This document shows positions 7,339 through 14,807 of a stretch of DNA of 35,937 nucleotides, piece after piece. Every line of letters begins with the position of its first letter. Position 1 is the first letter of the stretch. Where the stretch lies: positions 1 to 35,937 of IMG/VR virus record IMGVR_UViG_3300042545_000320. One strand, 5' to 3'. The translations under genes and the position numbers were made by a program. The stretch is from a virus. Under the pieces are notes generated by a model. That model ran no database searches. It was not told the DNA's origin and saw nothing but the letters and a program-made list of their open reading frames with translations.

Positions 7339-8433
7339 TTATACTTTATATTTATTGAAGTAGTCAACGACTTCCATACTACCCGTCGAGACATTGAGCC
7401 AATCTTGGCGCTGTTCAGGGGAAATGATGGTGATATTTGAAGCATCTTCAAACATCTTGCGTTTCTCGAAAGTTTTTGCCATAACATCAAGTACAGCAGA
7501 TTCAACAGCTGGAACTCTCTTGTTGACCGAAGTAGCATTCATAGCGTCGCCAGACTTGCCTGACTTCTTGTAGATTTCACCAGTCTTTGATTGTGCGATT
7601 TGATCAGCACCACCCATTGAAGTGTCAGTCATGCAACCTTCACTTTCTTCCTTGGCAAGTTTTCTAACTGCAGTCAAAACGCCCAAAGAACGCTTTACAG
7701 CTTTGGCATCTTCTTTTTCGCCAGCAGATGAATCTGTGTCGCCACGCTCGCCTTGCTCGAATCCACCCTTAGAAGCCAAATTGCTGATCGACTTTTCGCT
7801 GCTAGGAGCTAGGGATTTGATCACATAAGAATTGAGAGTTCCCTTCGACAATTCGTCAAGTTCTTCAGCTTCTTCCTTGGTCAGTTTATTAACAGCGAGT
7901 TTAATACCCTTTTCGCGCTTGCCCATGTCCTTAAAGTTCTTGCTCGACTTTTCGTCTGCAGCAATCTTCAGGCCAGCTGTAACACCTTGACTGCCCATTT
8001 TTGTGGCAGCCTTGTTGATATAACGACCCATTGTATCCTTTGAAAGTTCATCAATCTGTTCTGCGTCTTCTTTGGTCAACTTCTTGACAGCAGTTTCAAT
8101 ACCTCTATGGCGCTTGTCGAGCTTTTTGCCTAAAGATGCGACATGCTTTGGGTTAGCGGCCACATCAGCTTCTTTGTGACCTTGTCTCCAAGCAGTTAGA
8201 TCAATAGAGTTTTTTGCTTTATTGATATAGCGACCAAGTGTTGGCTTTGAGATCTCATCAAGATCTTCAACTTCTTCAGCAACTTTGTTCTTACCACGAA
8301 GAAGTTTGAAGTCATGAGCATCAACCTTGCCATTCTTGTTGGCATCAATCTTATGCTGATTACCTTTTAGTTCATCGATCTGCTCGAACTTCGCTCGAGC
8401 CTCCGACAACTTCATTTTAATGAATTCTGACAT
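7339..8433 (-). CDS. Repeat-containing putative internal head/scaffold protein with EF-hand, 364 aa
   Basis: Start MSEFIKMKLSEARAKFEQID is set by GGGAG six bases upstream. Residues 30-41 (DANKNGKVDAHD) form a canonical EF-hand calcium loop. Three repeats of about 65-75 residues follow (units begin near 53, 122 and 187). Each opens with a motif of the form E-[DEQL]-[LI]-DE-[LI]-SK-x-T-[LM]-G-x-YI-x-KA and closes with R-x-x-GI-x-x-AVxKLTKE. The protein is rich in Lys and Glu. A perfect TATAAATA late promoter lies 25 bp upstream. Proteins with this SK-TLG-YI-KA repeat occur in marine T4-like and ViI-like phages, beside structural genes. LSE near residue 10 and [LI]DE in every repeat resemble T4 prohead-protease sites; this is inference. 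Confidence 0.7.
   Translation of the reverse strand: MSEFIKMKLSEARAKFEQIDELKGNQHKIDANKNGKVDAHDFKLLRGKNKVAEEVEDLDEISKPTLGRYINKAKNSIDLTAWRQGHKEADVAANPKHVASLGKKLDKRHRGIETAVKKLTKEDAEQIDELSKDTMGRYINKAATKMGSQGVTAGLKIAADEKSSKNFKDMGKREKGIKLAVNKLTKEEAEELDELSKGTLNSYVIKSLAPSSEKSISNLASKGGFEQGERGDTDSSAGEKEDAKAVKRSLGVLTAVRKLAKEESEGCMTDTSMGGADQIAQSKTGEIYKKSGKSGDAMNATSVNKRVPAVESAVLDVMAKTFEKRKMFEDASNITIISPEQRQDWLNVSTGSMEVVDYFNKYKV
7349..7356 (-). promoter_or_regulatory. Candidate late promoter box (AATAAATA)
   Basis: Minus-strand AATAAATA, 26 bp upstream of the ATG at 7323, with AGGAGA in between as ribosome site. Matches the NATAAATA late consensus, and the spacing equals that of the TATAAATA boxes at 8458, 13628, 14800 and 27372. 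Confidence 0.5.
7648..8277 (-). repeat. Three tandem coding repeats (SKxTLGxYIxKA units)
   Basis: Protein-level tandem repeats at residues about 53-121, 122-186 and 187-262 of the 364-aa protein. The heads are DEISKPTLGRYINKA, DELSKDTMGRYINKA and DELSKGTLNSYVIKS. The tails are RGIETAVKKLTKE, KGIKLAVNKLTKE and GVLTAVRKLAKE. The upstream 469-aa protein contains further copies near residues 138-156 and 252-272, so the unit has spread between neighbouring genes. Confidence 0.85.
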
Positions 8434-8457
8434 GTTATTCTCCCAAATTTTATTATC

Positions 8458-8465
8458 TATTTATA
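8458..8465 (-). promoter_or_regulatory. Late promoter box TATAAATA
   Basis: Perfect minus-strand TATAAATA, 25 bp before the ATG at 8433, in the short gap between two head-protein genes. It fits the T4 late promoter, in which this octamer alone is recognised by the late sigma factor with clamp-assisted activation. Confidence 0.75.
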
Positions 8466-8485
8466 ATTATCGGTATCTTATGATC

Positions 8486-9895
8486 TCAACGATACTTGGG
8501 CATGCCATAATCACCACTGTCTTTGTGGGCAGGTGTTGGCTCGGAAACAGCTTTTACGAATGCATCATGCGAAGCACTGGCTTTCTTTTGGAACGCAGCT
8601 TTATCTTGAGTCGTTCTGCGAGCAGCCATGTGATCATTAAATGCAGTAATATGTCTTGGGTGAATCTCATGTTTTTTGCCATCATCAAATTCTACATGAG
8701 AATTGATTGATGCTGCTTTGCGAAGTTGCATACCAAGAGCAACTGGCTCTTCTTTTGGCTTACCTGCAGAAGCTGCAGCCTGTTGGCGATGCCAAGCTGC
8801 CGAGCCTTCTTTGGCTGGGCGACCGCGACCTTCTTCGAGTTTCTTAAGAACACCAGTTAAAAATTTGTTTTCTTTCATGACTTCTTCCTTGGTAAGTTTA
8901 TCAGCTGCTCTTGTGATTCCTGTTTCGCGATTTTTACGGAGACGCTCTGCTTTGTCGTAAGTTGCTTGGTTGAATCTTTTGCCAAAGTGTCCTGTTTCAC
9001 TATCGCCTTGATATGCAGCGATTTTTGTCAGAGGAAGATTCTTTGGTGACATTACATTCTTTGGCTGTTCAGCACCAGATGCCTTCTTGATATATGAACC
9101 AAGAGTTCCCTTTGACAATTCGTCAAGTTCTTCAGCTTCTTCCTTGACAGCATTCTGACGAAGACTCTTGTAACGACGGACAGCAGCTTTTCGCTCAGAA
9201 GAACCACCAGGAGTTTTTAGAAGATCAGCATACGCCTTCTTGATTTCTGGATTTGTCACACCTTCATCAATTTCAACTTCTTCGTTGGTTTTCTTGGCCT
9301 TCTCAATTGTTCTGAGCGCACGGGCAGTGCTCTTCATATCTTTGTTCATCTTACCAAAAGACTGCGGCTTCTTTAACTTGCTAGATTTGCCATCTGGACT
9401 GATATCGTAATCTCTTTCACGCTTTCCTTTTAGATAGCGATGAGCCATATCAGAAGAAATCTCATCCATCTGCTCAACTTCTTCATTTGCTGGGAGGTGT
9501 GGAGTCACCTTAAACTTATGAAGTGGACCATTGGCATTTTTTCCACTCTTGTTGTATGCACGGATGTGAACGCTCGCGCCATCATTTTTTGTTACGGTGC
9601 CATAATGTTTGTCGCCAGTTCCTGGAAGATAGTAGTCGACATCATCATTTTTATTCATGTCCTTTGCCATATCAGGATGCATCAAACCATGAGAAGCATA
9701 GGCGCGATGACTATAATTAGCTTCAGCCATATAGTCGTCAAAGTTTTGTTGAAGATGAGACACAGCAGCACCTTCATGCGATGCGCCATGGTCAGCAACA
9801 GAGAAAGATGCCTTGATGTCACCGTCTTTACCTAGGACATGCGAACCTGACTCGTCAGAAAATACTGTTGGTTTCTTAAACATTTGTGTCTCCAT
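8486..9895 (-). CDS. Large repeat-containing putative internal head/structural protein, 469 aa
   Basis: N-terminal about 135 residues are a separate His-rich domain (HYGTVTKNDGASVHIRAYNK). Then come copies of the DE[IL]S repeat (EEVEQMDEISSDMAHRYLKG near 138 and EELDELSKGTLGSYIKKA near 255), with GITRAADKLTKEE as a repeat tail. From about residue 339 a segment starting MKENKFLTGVLKKLEEGRGR and continuing with MQLRKAASINSHVEFDDGKK resembles a stand-alone small protein of marine T4-like phages, so this gene looks like a fusion. ATG at 9895 overlaps the dps stop (TAATG). No catalytic motif is seen. A place in the prohead core or head interior is inference. Confidence 0.65.
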   Translation of the reverse strand: METQMFKKPTVFSDESGSHVLGKDGDIKASFSVADHGASHEGAAVSHLQQNFDDYMAEANYSHRAYASHGLMHPDMAKDMNKNDDVDYYLPGTGDKHYGTVTKNDGASVHIRAYNKSGKNANGPLHKFKVTPHLPANEEVEQMDEISSDMAHRYLKGKRERDYDISPDGKSSKLKKPQSFGKMNKDMKSTARALRTIEKAKKTNEEVEIDEGVTNPEIKKAYADLLKTPGGSSERKAAVRRYKSLRQNAVKEEAEELDELSKGTLGSYIKKASGAEQPKNVMSPKNLPLTKIAAYQGDSETGHFGKRFNQATYDKAERLRKNRETGITRAADKLTKEEVMKENKFLTGVLKKLEEGRGRPAKEGSAAWHRQQAAASAGKPKEEPVALGMQLRKAASINSHVEFDDGKKHEIHPRHITAFNDHMAARRTTQDKAAFQKKASASHDAFVKAVSEPTPAHKDSGDYGMPKYR

Positions 9896-10332
9896 TACTT
9901 TACTGTGGCTCTAAGCATCCAGCCATGCTTGTTGTGAATATCTAGGCGATCCTGCATAAAGTTCTCAATGCCCTTATGCTTTGGATCTTTTCCTGCTTCT
10001 GCGATCGCAGCAATAACAGAATCAATTACCTTGTCGTTATCAGACAACAGTGTTTTGATCATGGCGCGAGCATCAGGAACAGTTTCAATTGTGCCAATTG
10101 TTGATAATTCTTGGAAACGCTTATAGCTTCCTGGAGCATATTCATCAAGAGTGCGAATGTGCTCTGCGATTGCATCCACAGCACCAAAAACTTCGCTGTA
10201 GAGAGTTTCGAACAATGCATGATATTGTGGGAAATTATCCCCTTCTACGTTCCAGTGAAAGTAGTGAGATTTCAAATAGAATGTAAAGCTGTCCGCTAAG
10301 ACAACCTTTAGTTTGTCACCCAGTGTGCTCAT
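9895..10332 (-). CDS. dps: Dps-family ferritin-like protein
   Basis: A 145-aa four-helix protein matching the Dps/ferritin-like family, which oxidises Fe(II) with peroxide and stores iron in a 12-subunit shell, protecting DNA. The intersubunit ferroxidase residues are all in place: H26 in FHWNVEG, H38 and E42 in YHALFE, and D53 and E57 in VDAIAEHIRTL. It lacks the lysine-rich N-terminal tail used by E. coli Dps to bind DNA. It lies inside a run of putative head-protein genes, with ATGA overlap upstream and TAATG overlap downstream, so it is probably co-translated with them. Packaging or protection of phage DNA from oxidation during infection are both possible. Confidence 0.9.
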   Translation of the reverse strand: MSTLGDKLKVVLADSFTFYLKSHYFHWNVEGDNFPQYHALFETLYSEVFGAVDAIAEHIRTLDEYAPGSYKRFQELSTIGTIETVPDARAMIKTLLSDNDKVIDSVIAAIAEAGKDPKHKGIENFMQDRLDIHNKHGWMLRATVK

Positions 10333-10619
10333 TTCTTGCCTTCCATAATTGCCTTGACTCTGTCTGTCAGAGATTCCTCAGAGACAGTATCAACTTTGGC
10401 ATGTTTCTTTGCTTTTTCTAGAGCCGAATCAGCAAGTCTCCAATATTTAACGTGGTATCCATCGGAAGATTTATAACCGACTTGCTTACCGTTTTCTGAA
10501 TATGGCTTTACATATGGAGTTGCTTTGGCTTCTTTAATTGCTTCAATCTCGCTGGCTTTCAGATGAAGATTAGAACCATGTTTGTCAGTAGCAACTACGT
10601 AGCTGTCTAGCAGCATCAT
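10329..10619 (-). CDS. Hypothetical protein, 96 aa
   Basis: Starts MMLLDSYVVATDKHGSNLHL and ends SLTDRVKAIMEGKK, with KYWRLADSALEKAKKHAK in the middle. It is lysine-rich and mixed alpha/beta; I do not recognise the family. It overlaps the C-terminus of the 578-aa gene by 35 bp and the dps start by 4 bp (ATGA), so it belongs to the same coupled unit. A later start is possible, but no better ribosome site is evident. Confidence 0.6.
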   Translation of the reverse strand: MMLLDSYVVATDKHGSNLHLKASEIEAIKEAKATPYVKPYSENGKQVGYKSSDGYHVKYWRLADSALEKAKKHAKVDTVSEESLTDRVKAIMEGKK

Positions 10620-12321
10620 TCATGTCGATGTTACCCTTACCAGTGTATCCATCTTTCTTGATCATTACTCGATCGCCACGATGAAATTGACCAGCCTTTT
10701 GTGTATGACCTTCGTCACCATCATCATATTCGATTTCTTCGCAGTTCCAAGCACGACGAGACCAGTAGTTGGCCGAAGACTTGTCAGTCAGATTGCCTTG
10801 ACCGCCAGAACGAGCGCAATATGATTTCTTGCGAGCAGGAATATTCTTTTTAATGCTGAGAGTCTTGTCGCCGAAGTTTACCTTCTTAGCTTTGCCGTCA
10901 CCATCTGGATCGACATAGACCTTTGACTTCTTAACATCGCCAGCCATTGGCTTGTTTAGAGGAACTTTCTTGCCTTGATATGTGGCTTCATCAATCTCGA
11001 CTTCTTCTTTCGGAACACAATTAGGAACGGTCTTGCCGTTTTTCTTCTTGGTGCCTACAGGCTCGTAGCCTTTCCAGCAAGGATTATCGGTGCGCAGACT
11101 TTCACGAACAGGCTTAAACTTCTTGGTCTTTTCAGCAGTTGTTGGAATGCCATCCATAGATTGGTTGGCGCTGCCTGATTCGCCAGTTTCGCCGTTAGCA
11201 ATATCAGCAGCGAACAATCCCTCTGCCTTGATTCTCTTGCCACCGATGCGGCTAGTCTTCATTGCTTGTGTTGTTGGAGCATTTGACTCTGGAGCTTTTG
11301 GTGTATCTAAAGCACCTGTTCCCTCAATGTCATCATAACCCTCAAGGAAACCAGCCGACAGTTGGCGCTTCTTAGATCTACGACGCATTAGCTCAAAATT
11401 AGTCTGGTCGCTATCATCTTTTTTGTTCGAATCAAGACCAATATTGCCTTTGTCCTCAGGAGGTGGCAATTTGTTCAGTGGTGATTTCTTGCCGATGAAG
11501 TCACGAGCAGTTCTGGTTGGAATGGCAGGGACAGGATATCCACTTGCATCGCCACCAGCTTCGTTCATAGGTTTTGCTGTATTCAGACCCATACCATTAT
11601 GAAGGTCGTCATATAGTTCTTTGGCATGTTTATCTGACACGTGTGACGGAACAGCATTTGTGCGGAATTTCTTATAATCCCCTGCTTCAACTGTTTCTCT
11701 GCTCTTTGTTCCAGACCATCCTGCAGCACCAGTGGCAGCGGCATCGCGCTGTTCTCCAGCAGCAACTACGCTGATTTTCGGAAAATTGAAATATCCATGT
11801 TTGCCAGCTTCGCCATTGTATCTGTTCAGCAATCTTTCGTATTCAGATACGCGATCCGATCCAGCAACAACCATAAGGTGCTTGTGCCCCTTTTGGTGAA
11901 GTTCAGCAGCTTGGCTAAGGAGATTTGGTCTTTCCTCAGAAGCCATTTGAATGTTTGCTTTAGGGAAAAATCTTTTGGCGTGCTTTAGTTTTTGATCAGG
12001 CGTCAAAGGATTGCGAACGCCAGAGCCTGTCTTTTTCTTGATGACATCATGCGAACGAGTAAGTATAATATGGTGAGGTGCGCCATGAGCCTTAGCTAGT
12101 TGCATTGCTTTGTCGACAACAATACCATGAGAAGGTGTAGGAGGAGACATGCGCATCGGCGCAAGAACAACTGGTTTGTCACCTGGAGCTGATGGATCAA
12201 CAGATTCATTCTGTGTTGCACGGCTGACGATAACCTCGTTAGGAGTCTTGCCAGTAAGAGTCACATCTCTTTTTGGCTCTAACCCTAACTTTGCTCTAAT
12301 TTTATTAAGAAACTGACCCAT
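10585..12321 (-). CDS. Cytidylyltransferase-like internal head protein with Cys-containing C-terminal modules, 578 aa
   Basis: Residues about 50-225 resemble the nucleotidyltransferase (HxGH) fold. APMRMSPPTPSHG has T62-x2-H65 in the place of the HxGH signature, LMVVAGSDRVSEYERLLNR is the core strand and helix, and GWSGTKSRE with R208 matches the second (ISSTR-like) motif. A long disordered Lys/Pro/Asp-rich linker follows, then two short modules common in marine T4-like phage proteins: PCWKGYEPVGTKKKNGKTVP and, near the end, SYCARSGGQ with a later RRAWNC. The catalytic part matches a phage family often described as structural or scaffold-associated. Substrate is unknown. The C-terminus overlaps the next gene by 35 bp. 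Confidence 0.65.
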   Translation of the reverse strand: MGQFLNKIRAKLGLEPKRDVTLTGKTPNEVIVSRATQNESVDPSAPGDKPVVLAPMRMSPPTPSHGIVVDKAMQLAKAHGAPHHIILTRSHDVIKKKTGSGVRNPLTPDQKLKHAKRFFPKANIQMASEERPNLLSQAAELHQKGHKHLMVVAGSDRVSEYERLLNRYNGEAGKHGYFNFPKISVVAAGEQRDAAATGAAGWSGTKSRETVEAGDYKKFRTNAVPSHVSDKHAKELYDDLHNGMGLNTAKPMNEAGGDASGYPVPAIPTRTARDFIGKKSPLNKLPPPEDKGNIGLDSNKKDDSDQTNFELMRRRSKKRQLSAGFLEGYDDIEGTGALDTPKAPESNAPTTQAMKTSRIGGKRIKAEGLFAADIANGETGESGSANQSMDGIPTTAEKTKKFKPVRESLRTDNPCWKGYEPVGTKKKNGKTVPNCVPKEEVEIDEATYQGKKVPLNKPMAGDVKKSKVYVDPDGDGKAKKVNFGDKTLSIKKNIPARKKSYCARSGGQGNLTDKSSANYWSRRAWNCEEIEYDDGDEGHTQKAGQFHRGDRVMIKKDGYTGKGNIDMNDAARQLRSCY

Positions 12322-12340
12322 ATTTCGCTCTCTTTTTATA

Positions 12341-12356
12341 TATTTATCTATTTATT
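12341..12356 (-). promoter_or_regulatory. Two candidate late promoter boxes (AATAAATA, GATAAATA)
   Basis: On the minus strand AATAAATA (12349-12356) is followed directly by GATAAATA (12341-12348), ahead of the ATG at 12321. The first lies 28 bp from the ATG, matching the spacing at the perfect TATAAATA boxes of this window. The pair overlaps the stop of the upstream 414-aa gene. Confidence 0.5.
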
Positions 12357-13599
12357 ATTCTGGCGTGTTAGTGGGTTGACTGCGATTCTTTGACATAGCA
12401 AAGTTCGCAGCACTAAATGCTGGCTTTCCAGGTTCATCTTGGCGGCGAACAAACTTGGATATGTTATTGTCTTTATCAACAGAAACAAATCCTTCAGGTC
12501 CAGACTTCTGTCCGCCTAAAGAATATCCATATTGCTTGTTGTTTTCCAAAGAATTGATCAGAGTGTTCTTGGCTTTCTGCAGGTGATTGTGCAGTCTCAA
12601 TGCTCGCTCAATGTGCGGCTTGTTTACTTGAATATGTGCCAATCTTTGATCAAGCAGAGCTCTCTTGCGGTCTATAGCCGAAGGAGTTTTGAGTTTGGCA
12701 ATAGCCTTTTCTTCTTTTTCTCTGACATGACGCATGAAACCAGCATGAGTCGGAGCACCATTTTGCCTAATCTCATGGTTCAAATATGTTCCGATAGCAT
12801 CAGCATGCTGACCAACAGCATCATGGCCATGCTTAGGCATTGCTTGAAATTCTTTTTCAGCAGAATTCATATGATCAAGAAACTTCAATTTCTCTTCATC
12901 AGAATAGTGAGAAGAGTCAACAGGAACCTTGGTCGAAATTACGTGGACATCTGAATGGGATTTGAATCTAGCCAAGTTTGGCATGAATTTCGGACTCATT
13001 CCAGCAAGAGTATTAGTGCCATCGCCTTGATATTCAGTATGCGTTGACACACCAATCTTTGCGTTAGAAACCTTCTTGCCCTCTGTAGAGTTTTTGTCTA
13101 CATCGTATTTCAAGGTGTTTGGAGTGAAGGAATAAGTTTTACCTTCATCCTGCACATCAGGTTTAGTATACATAACATCGCCCTGATACACCTTATTTCC
13201 AGGAGTAACTTTAGGCAGATGCTCTAGAGCTGCGTTCATCTTCTCGACCAGACCAGGAGCATGACCGTGATTACGTTCAATATCTTCTGGTGTATAGTTT
13301 ATCTTTGGTGTCTTGTTGCCGATTGCTTTGGTTGCAACAAAGAATTTGCCATTTTCGGGATTTGTGCCCCAAACCAATGATGGACTGCCATCATCTTTTC
13401 TTCCGACTTTAACATCAGAAGGAAGTCCACGCATCGCATTGTGCATGCCAATGAGGTGTTTGACTGCATGGCGATAGCCATCTGCTCCATGCATATACGA
13501 ATAATCTTCGACATGAGTCGTATGCCCATGCACTTTACCCGAAGGCTCTTCGGTTTGTTGAGGAGCCTCCTCGGCAAACAATAGATTAAACTTTTTCAT
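12355..13599 (-). CDS. DUF6267-like internal head protein with ligase-type KxDG motif, 414 aa
   Basis: Begins MKKFNLLFAEEAPQQ, similar to the T4 capsid-targeting sequence with FAE as a possible cut site. Residues 60-190 contain K68-D-D-G71 (VGRKDDGSPSLVWGTNP), GKFFVATKAI, VYQGDVMYTK with D141, YSFTPNTLKYDV and KIGVSTHTEYQGDG. This set belongs to a conserved marine-phage family (I recall DUF6267). KxDG followed by a YxGD strand and later Lys-containing strands is the layout of covalent nucleotidyltransferases such as DNA/RNA ligases, where the motif lysine is adenylated. The C-terminal half is helical and His/Lys-rich. A late promoter precedes it by 29 bp. Ligase activity is inference. Confidence 0.65.
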   Translation of the reverse strand: MKKFNLLFAEEAPQQTEEPSGKVHGHTTHVEDYSYMHGADGYRHAVKHLIGMHNAMRGLPSDVKVGRKDDGSPSLVWGTNPENGKFFVATKAIGNKTPKINYTPEDIERNHGHAPGLVEKMNAALEHLPKVTPGNKVYQGDVMYTKPDVQDEGKTYSFTPNTLKYDVDKNSTEGKKVSNAKIGVSTHTEYQGDGTNTLAGMSPKFMPNLARFKSHSDVHVISTKVPVDSSHYSDEEKLKFLDHMNSAEKEFQAMPKHGHDAVGQHADAIGTYLNHEIRQNGAPTHAGFMRHVREKEEKAIAKLKTPSAIDRKRALLDQRLAHIQVNKPHIERALRLHNHLQKAKNTLINSLENNKQYGYSLGGQKSGPEGFVSVDKDNNISKFVRRQDEPGKPAFSAANFAMSKNRSQPTNTPE

Positions 13600-13627
13600 G
13601 CATTATTCCTTACTGTGTCCACAGCTC

Positions 13628-13635
13628 TATTTATA
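13628..13635 (-). promoter_or_regulatory. Late promoter box TATAAATA
   Basis: Perfect minus-strand TATAAATA immediately downstream of an intrinsic terminator and 29 bp before the ATG at 13599. Terminator then late promoter gives the 414-aa gene its own transcription start. Confidence 0.78.
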
Positions 13636-13637
13636 AT

Positions 13638-13667
13638 AAAAAAGGACAAGGAGTTTCCCCCTTATCC
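13638..13667 (-). terminator. Rho-independent terminator
   Basis: Minus-strand RNA folds GGATAAGG (13660-13667) against CCTTGTCC (13644-13651), with one U-G pair and an 8-nt loop, followed by a run of six T. The stop codon of the 370-aa gene is inside the left arm. It ends the transcript just before the next late promoter. Confidence 0.85.
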
Positions 13668-14774
13668 TAGTTTGAACGCACCAGCCATACCTTTGTGTGG
13701 ACCAGATGTGGCTTTGAAAATTTGGGATGCGACTTTCGTTGGCTTGCCCGTTTCCTTATGGGTTCCCCAAATTTCAGAAGAGATACCTCTGCCTTGTTTT
13801 ACATGTAAGTGCGCAAATTTATCCAGATGTTCGTTGGCAATATCTGCAGCATTATGGATCAGAGGAACTGCAGAACCATCGGATTGAACGTGGCCATGAG
13901 CAACAATATGCGGATATACAGTTGGAGCAGAAACTTGGCTCACTATATGTCTACGCAAATGAGCATCTTGGAGTTCTGGATTGTGTTGGTCTCTGCTCAA
14001 CCCCTGTTCATGCATTCTTGCCATTCTCTGTCTGGCATCAAGAGAAGAAGCTTCTGCAGCAGCAACCTTTGCCTGCACTTCAGGATCCTCAGACTTCAAG
14101 TCTTGCTTGTACTGAGCATGTCTTTCTTTCTTTGATCCTTCGTAGCCCAACTCTGTCATTTTAGAATCATGGTCTCGAGCTATTCTCGTGTAAGAACCTT
14201 TGGCATGACCAGCCTGAGATTCTAATGATTCTAATCCAGAGTTGCGGAAATTTGGTTGCTTTTCTGAACCATATTTTGCCGAAATAGGAATAAAGTTTCG
14301 TTCGCCAGCAGCATTCGTTGTGGTCGCGATAATGTCAGCGTTTGAGTTGACATCTTTGATTCCTGTTGTTTTTTCGTGGTCACCTGCTTTTTTATCTGTG
14401 TCAGCATTAGAAGTCCAGCTGACATCAGCAATCTTGTGACCTCCTGATCCACCAAGCATTCCCTGCCTACCGAGATGGTCTTTTACTGCATCAGCAGTTG
14501 CTCGCGCATGCTCGTGCAACTCATTATATGCTTCCTCGCCAATCTTTTCTCGAAGTCGATCGTGGACTTGCTGGGGAGTTCCGCCGTATTCTTCGTTCTC
14601 AGAACGATGGTGAGAGGGCAATTGTTTCTTACTATCATCTGTGTGTGACATATGATGTGCCAAAAGCAACTCAAACATTTTGCCTTTGTCATCATTTGAT
14701 ACTTTAGATGTGGCGGAGAGACTTGGTTTTCTCGCCTCATCCAGATAGTGTTTGTATTCTTTAAAAGATAACAT
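13662..14774 (-). CDS. Putative packaged nuclease-like protein with capsid-targeting-like N-terminus, 370 aa
   Basis: N-terminus MLSFKEYKHYLDEARKP resembles the T4 capsid-targeting sequence, with LDE as a candidate prohead-protease site. Downstream, KGKMFELLLAHHM (E35), NADIIATTT (D147) and FIPISAKYGSEKQPNF (K167) follow the order E...D...(S)xK of divergent PD-(D/E)xK nucleases, in which a Ser sometimes replaces the acidic residue before the Lys. The rest is helical and His/Gln/Ala-rich, ending KATSGPHKGMAGAFKLG. It is bounded by a TATAAATA late promoter and an intrinsic terminator, so it is a single late transcript. Nuclease activity is a weak inference; packaged status rests on the N-terminus. 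Confidence 0.6.
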   Translation of the reverse strand: MLSFKEYKHYLDEARKPSLSATSKVSNDDKGKMFELLLAHHMSHTDDSKKQLPSHHRSENEEYGGTPQQVHDRLREKIGEEAYNELHEHARATADAVKDHLGRQGMLGGSGGHKIADVSWTSNADTDKKAGDHEKTTGIKDVNSNADIIATTTNAAGERNFIPISAKYGSEKQPNFRNSGLESLESQAGHAKGSYTRIARDHDSKMTELGYEGSKKERHAQYKQDLKSEDPEVQAKVAAAEASSLDARQRMARMHEQGLSRDQHNPELQDAHLRRHIVSQVSAPTVYPHIVAHGHVQSDGSAVPLIHNAADIANEHLDKFAHLHVKQGRGISSEIWGTHKETGKPTKVASQIFKATSGPHKGMAGAFKLG

Positions 14775-14799
14775 AAGTCCCCCAGGATCGCATTTTTAT

Positions 14800-14807
14800 T
14801 ATTTATA
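14800..14807 (-). promoter_or_regulatory. Late promoter box TATAAATA
   Basis: Perfect minus-strand TATAAATA, 26 bp upstream of the ATG at 14774, overlapping the stop codon of the upstream 183-aa gene. It marks the beginning of the late head-protein region as read leftward. Confidence 0.78.
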
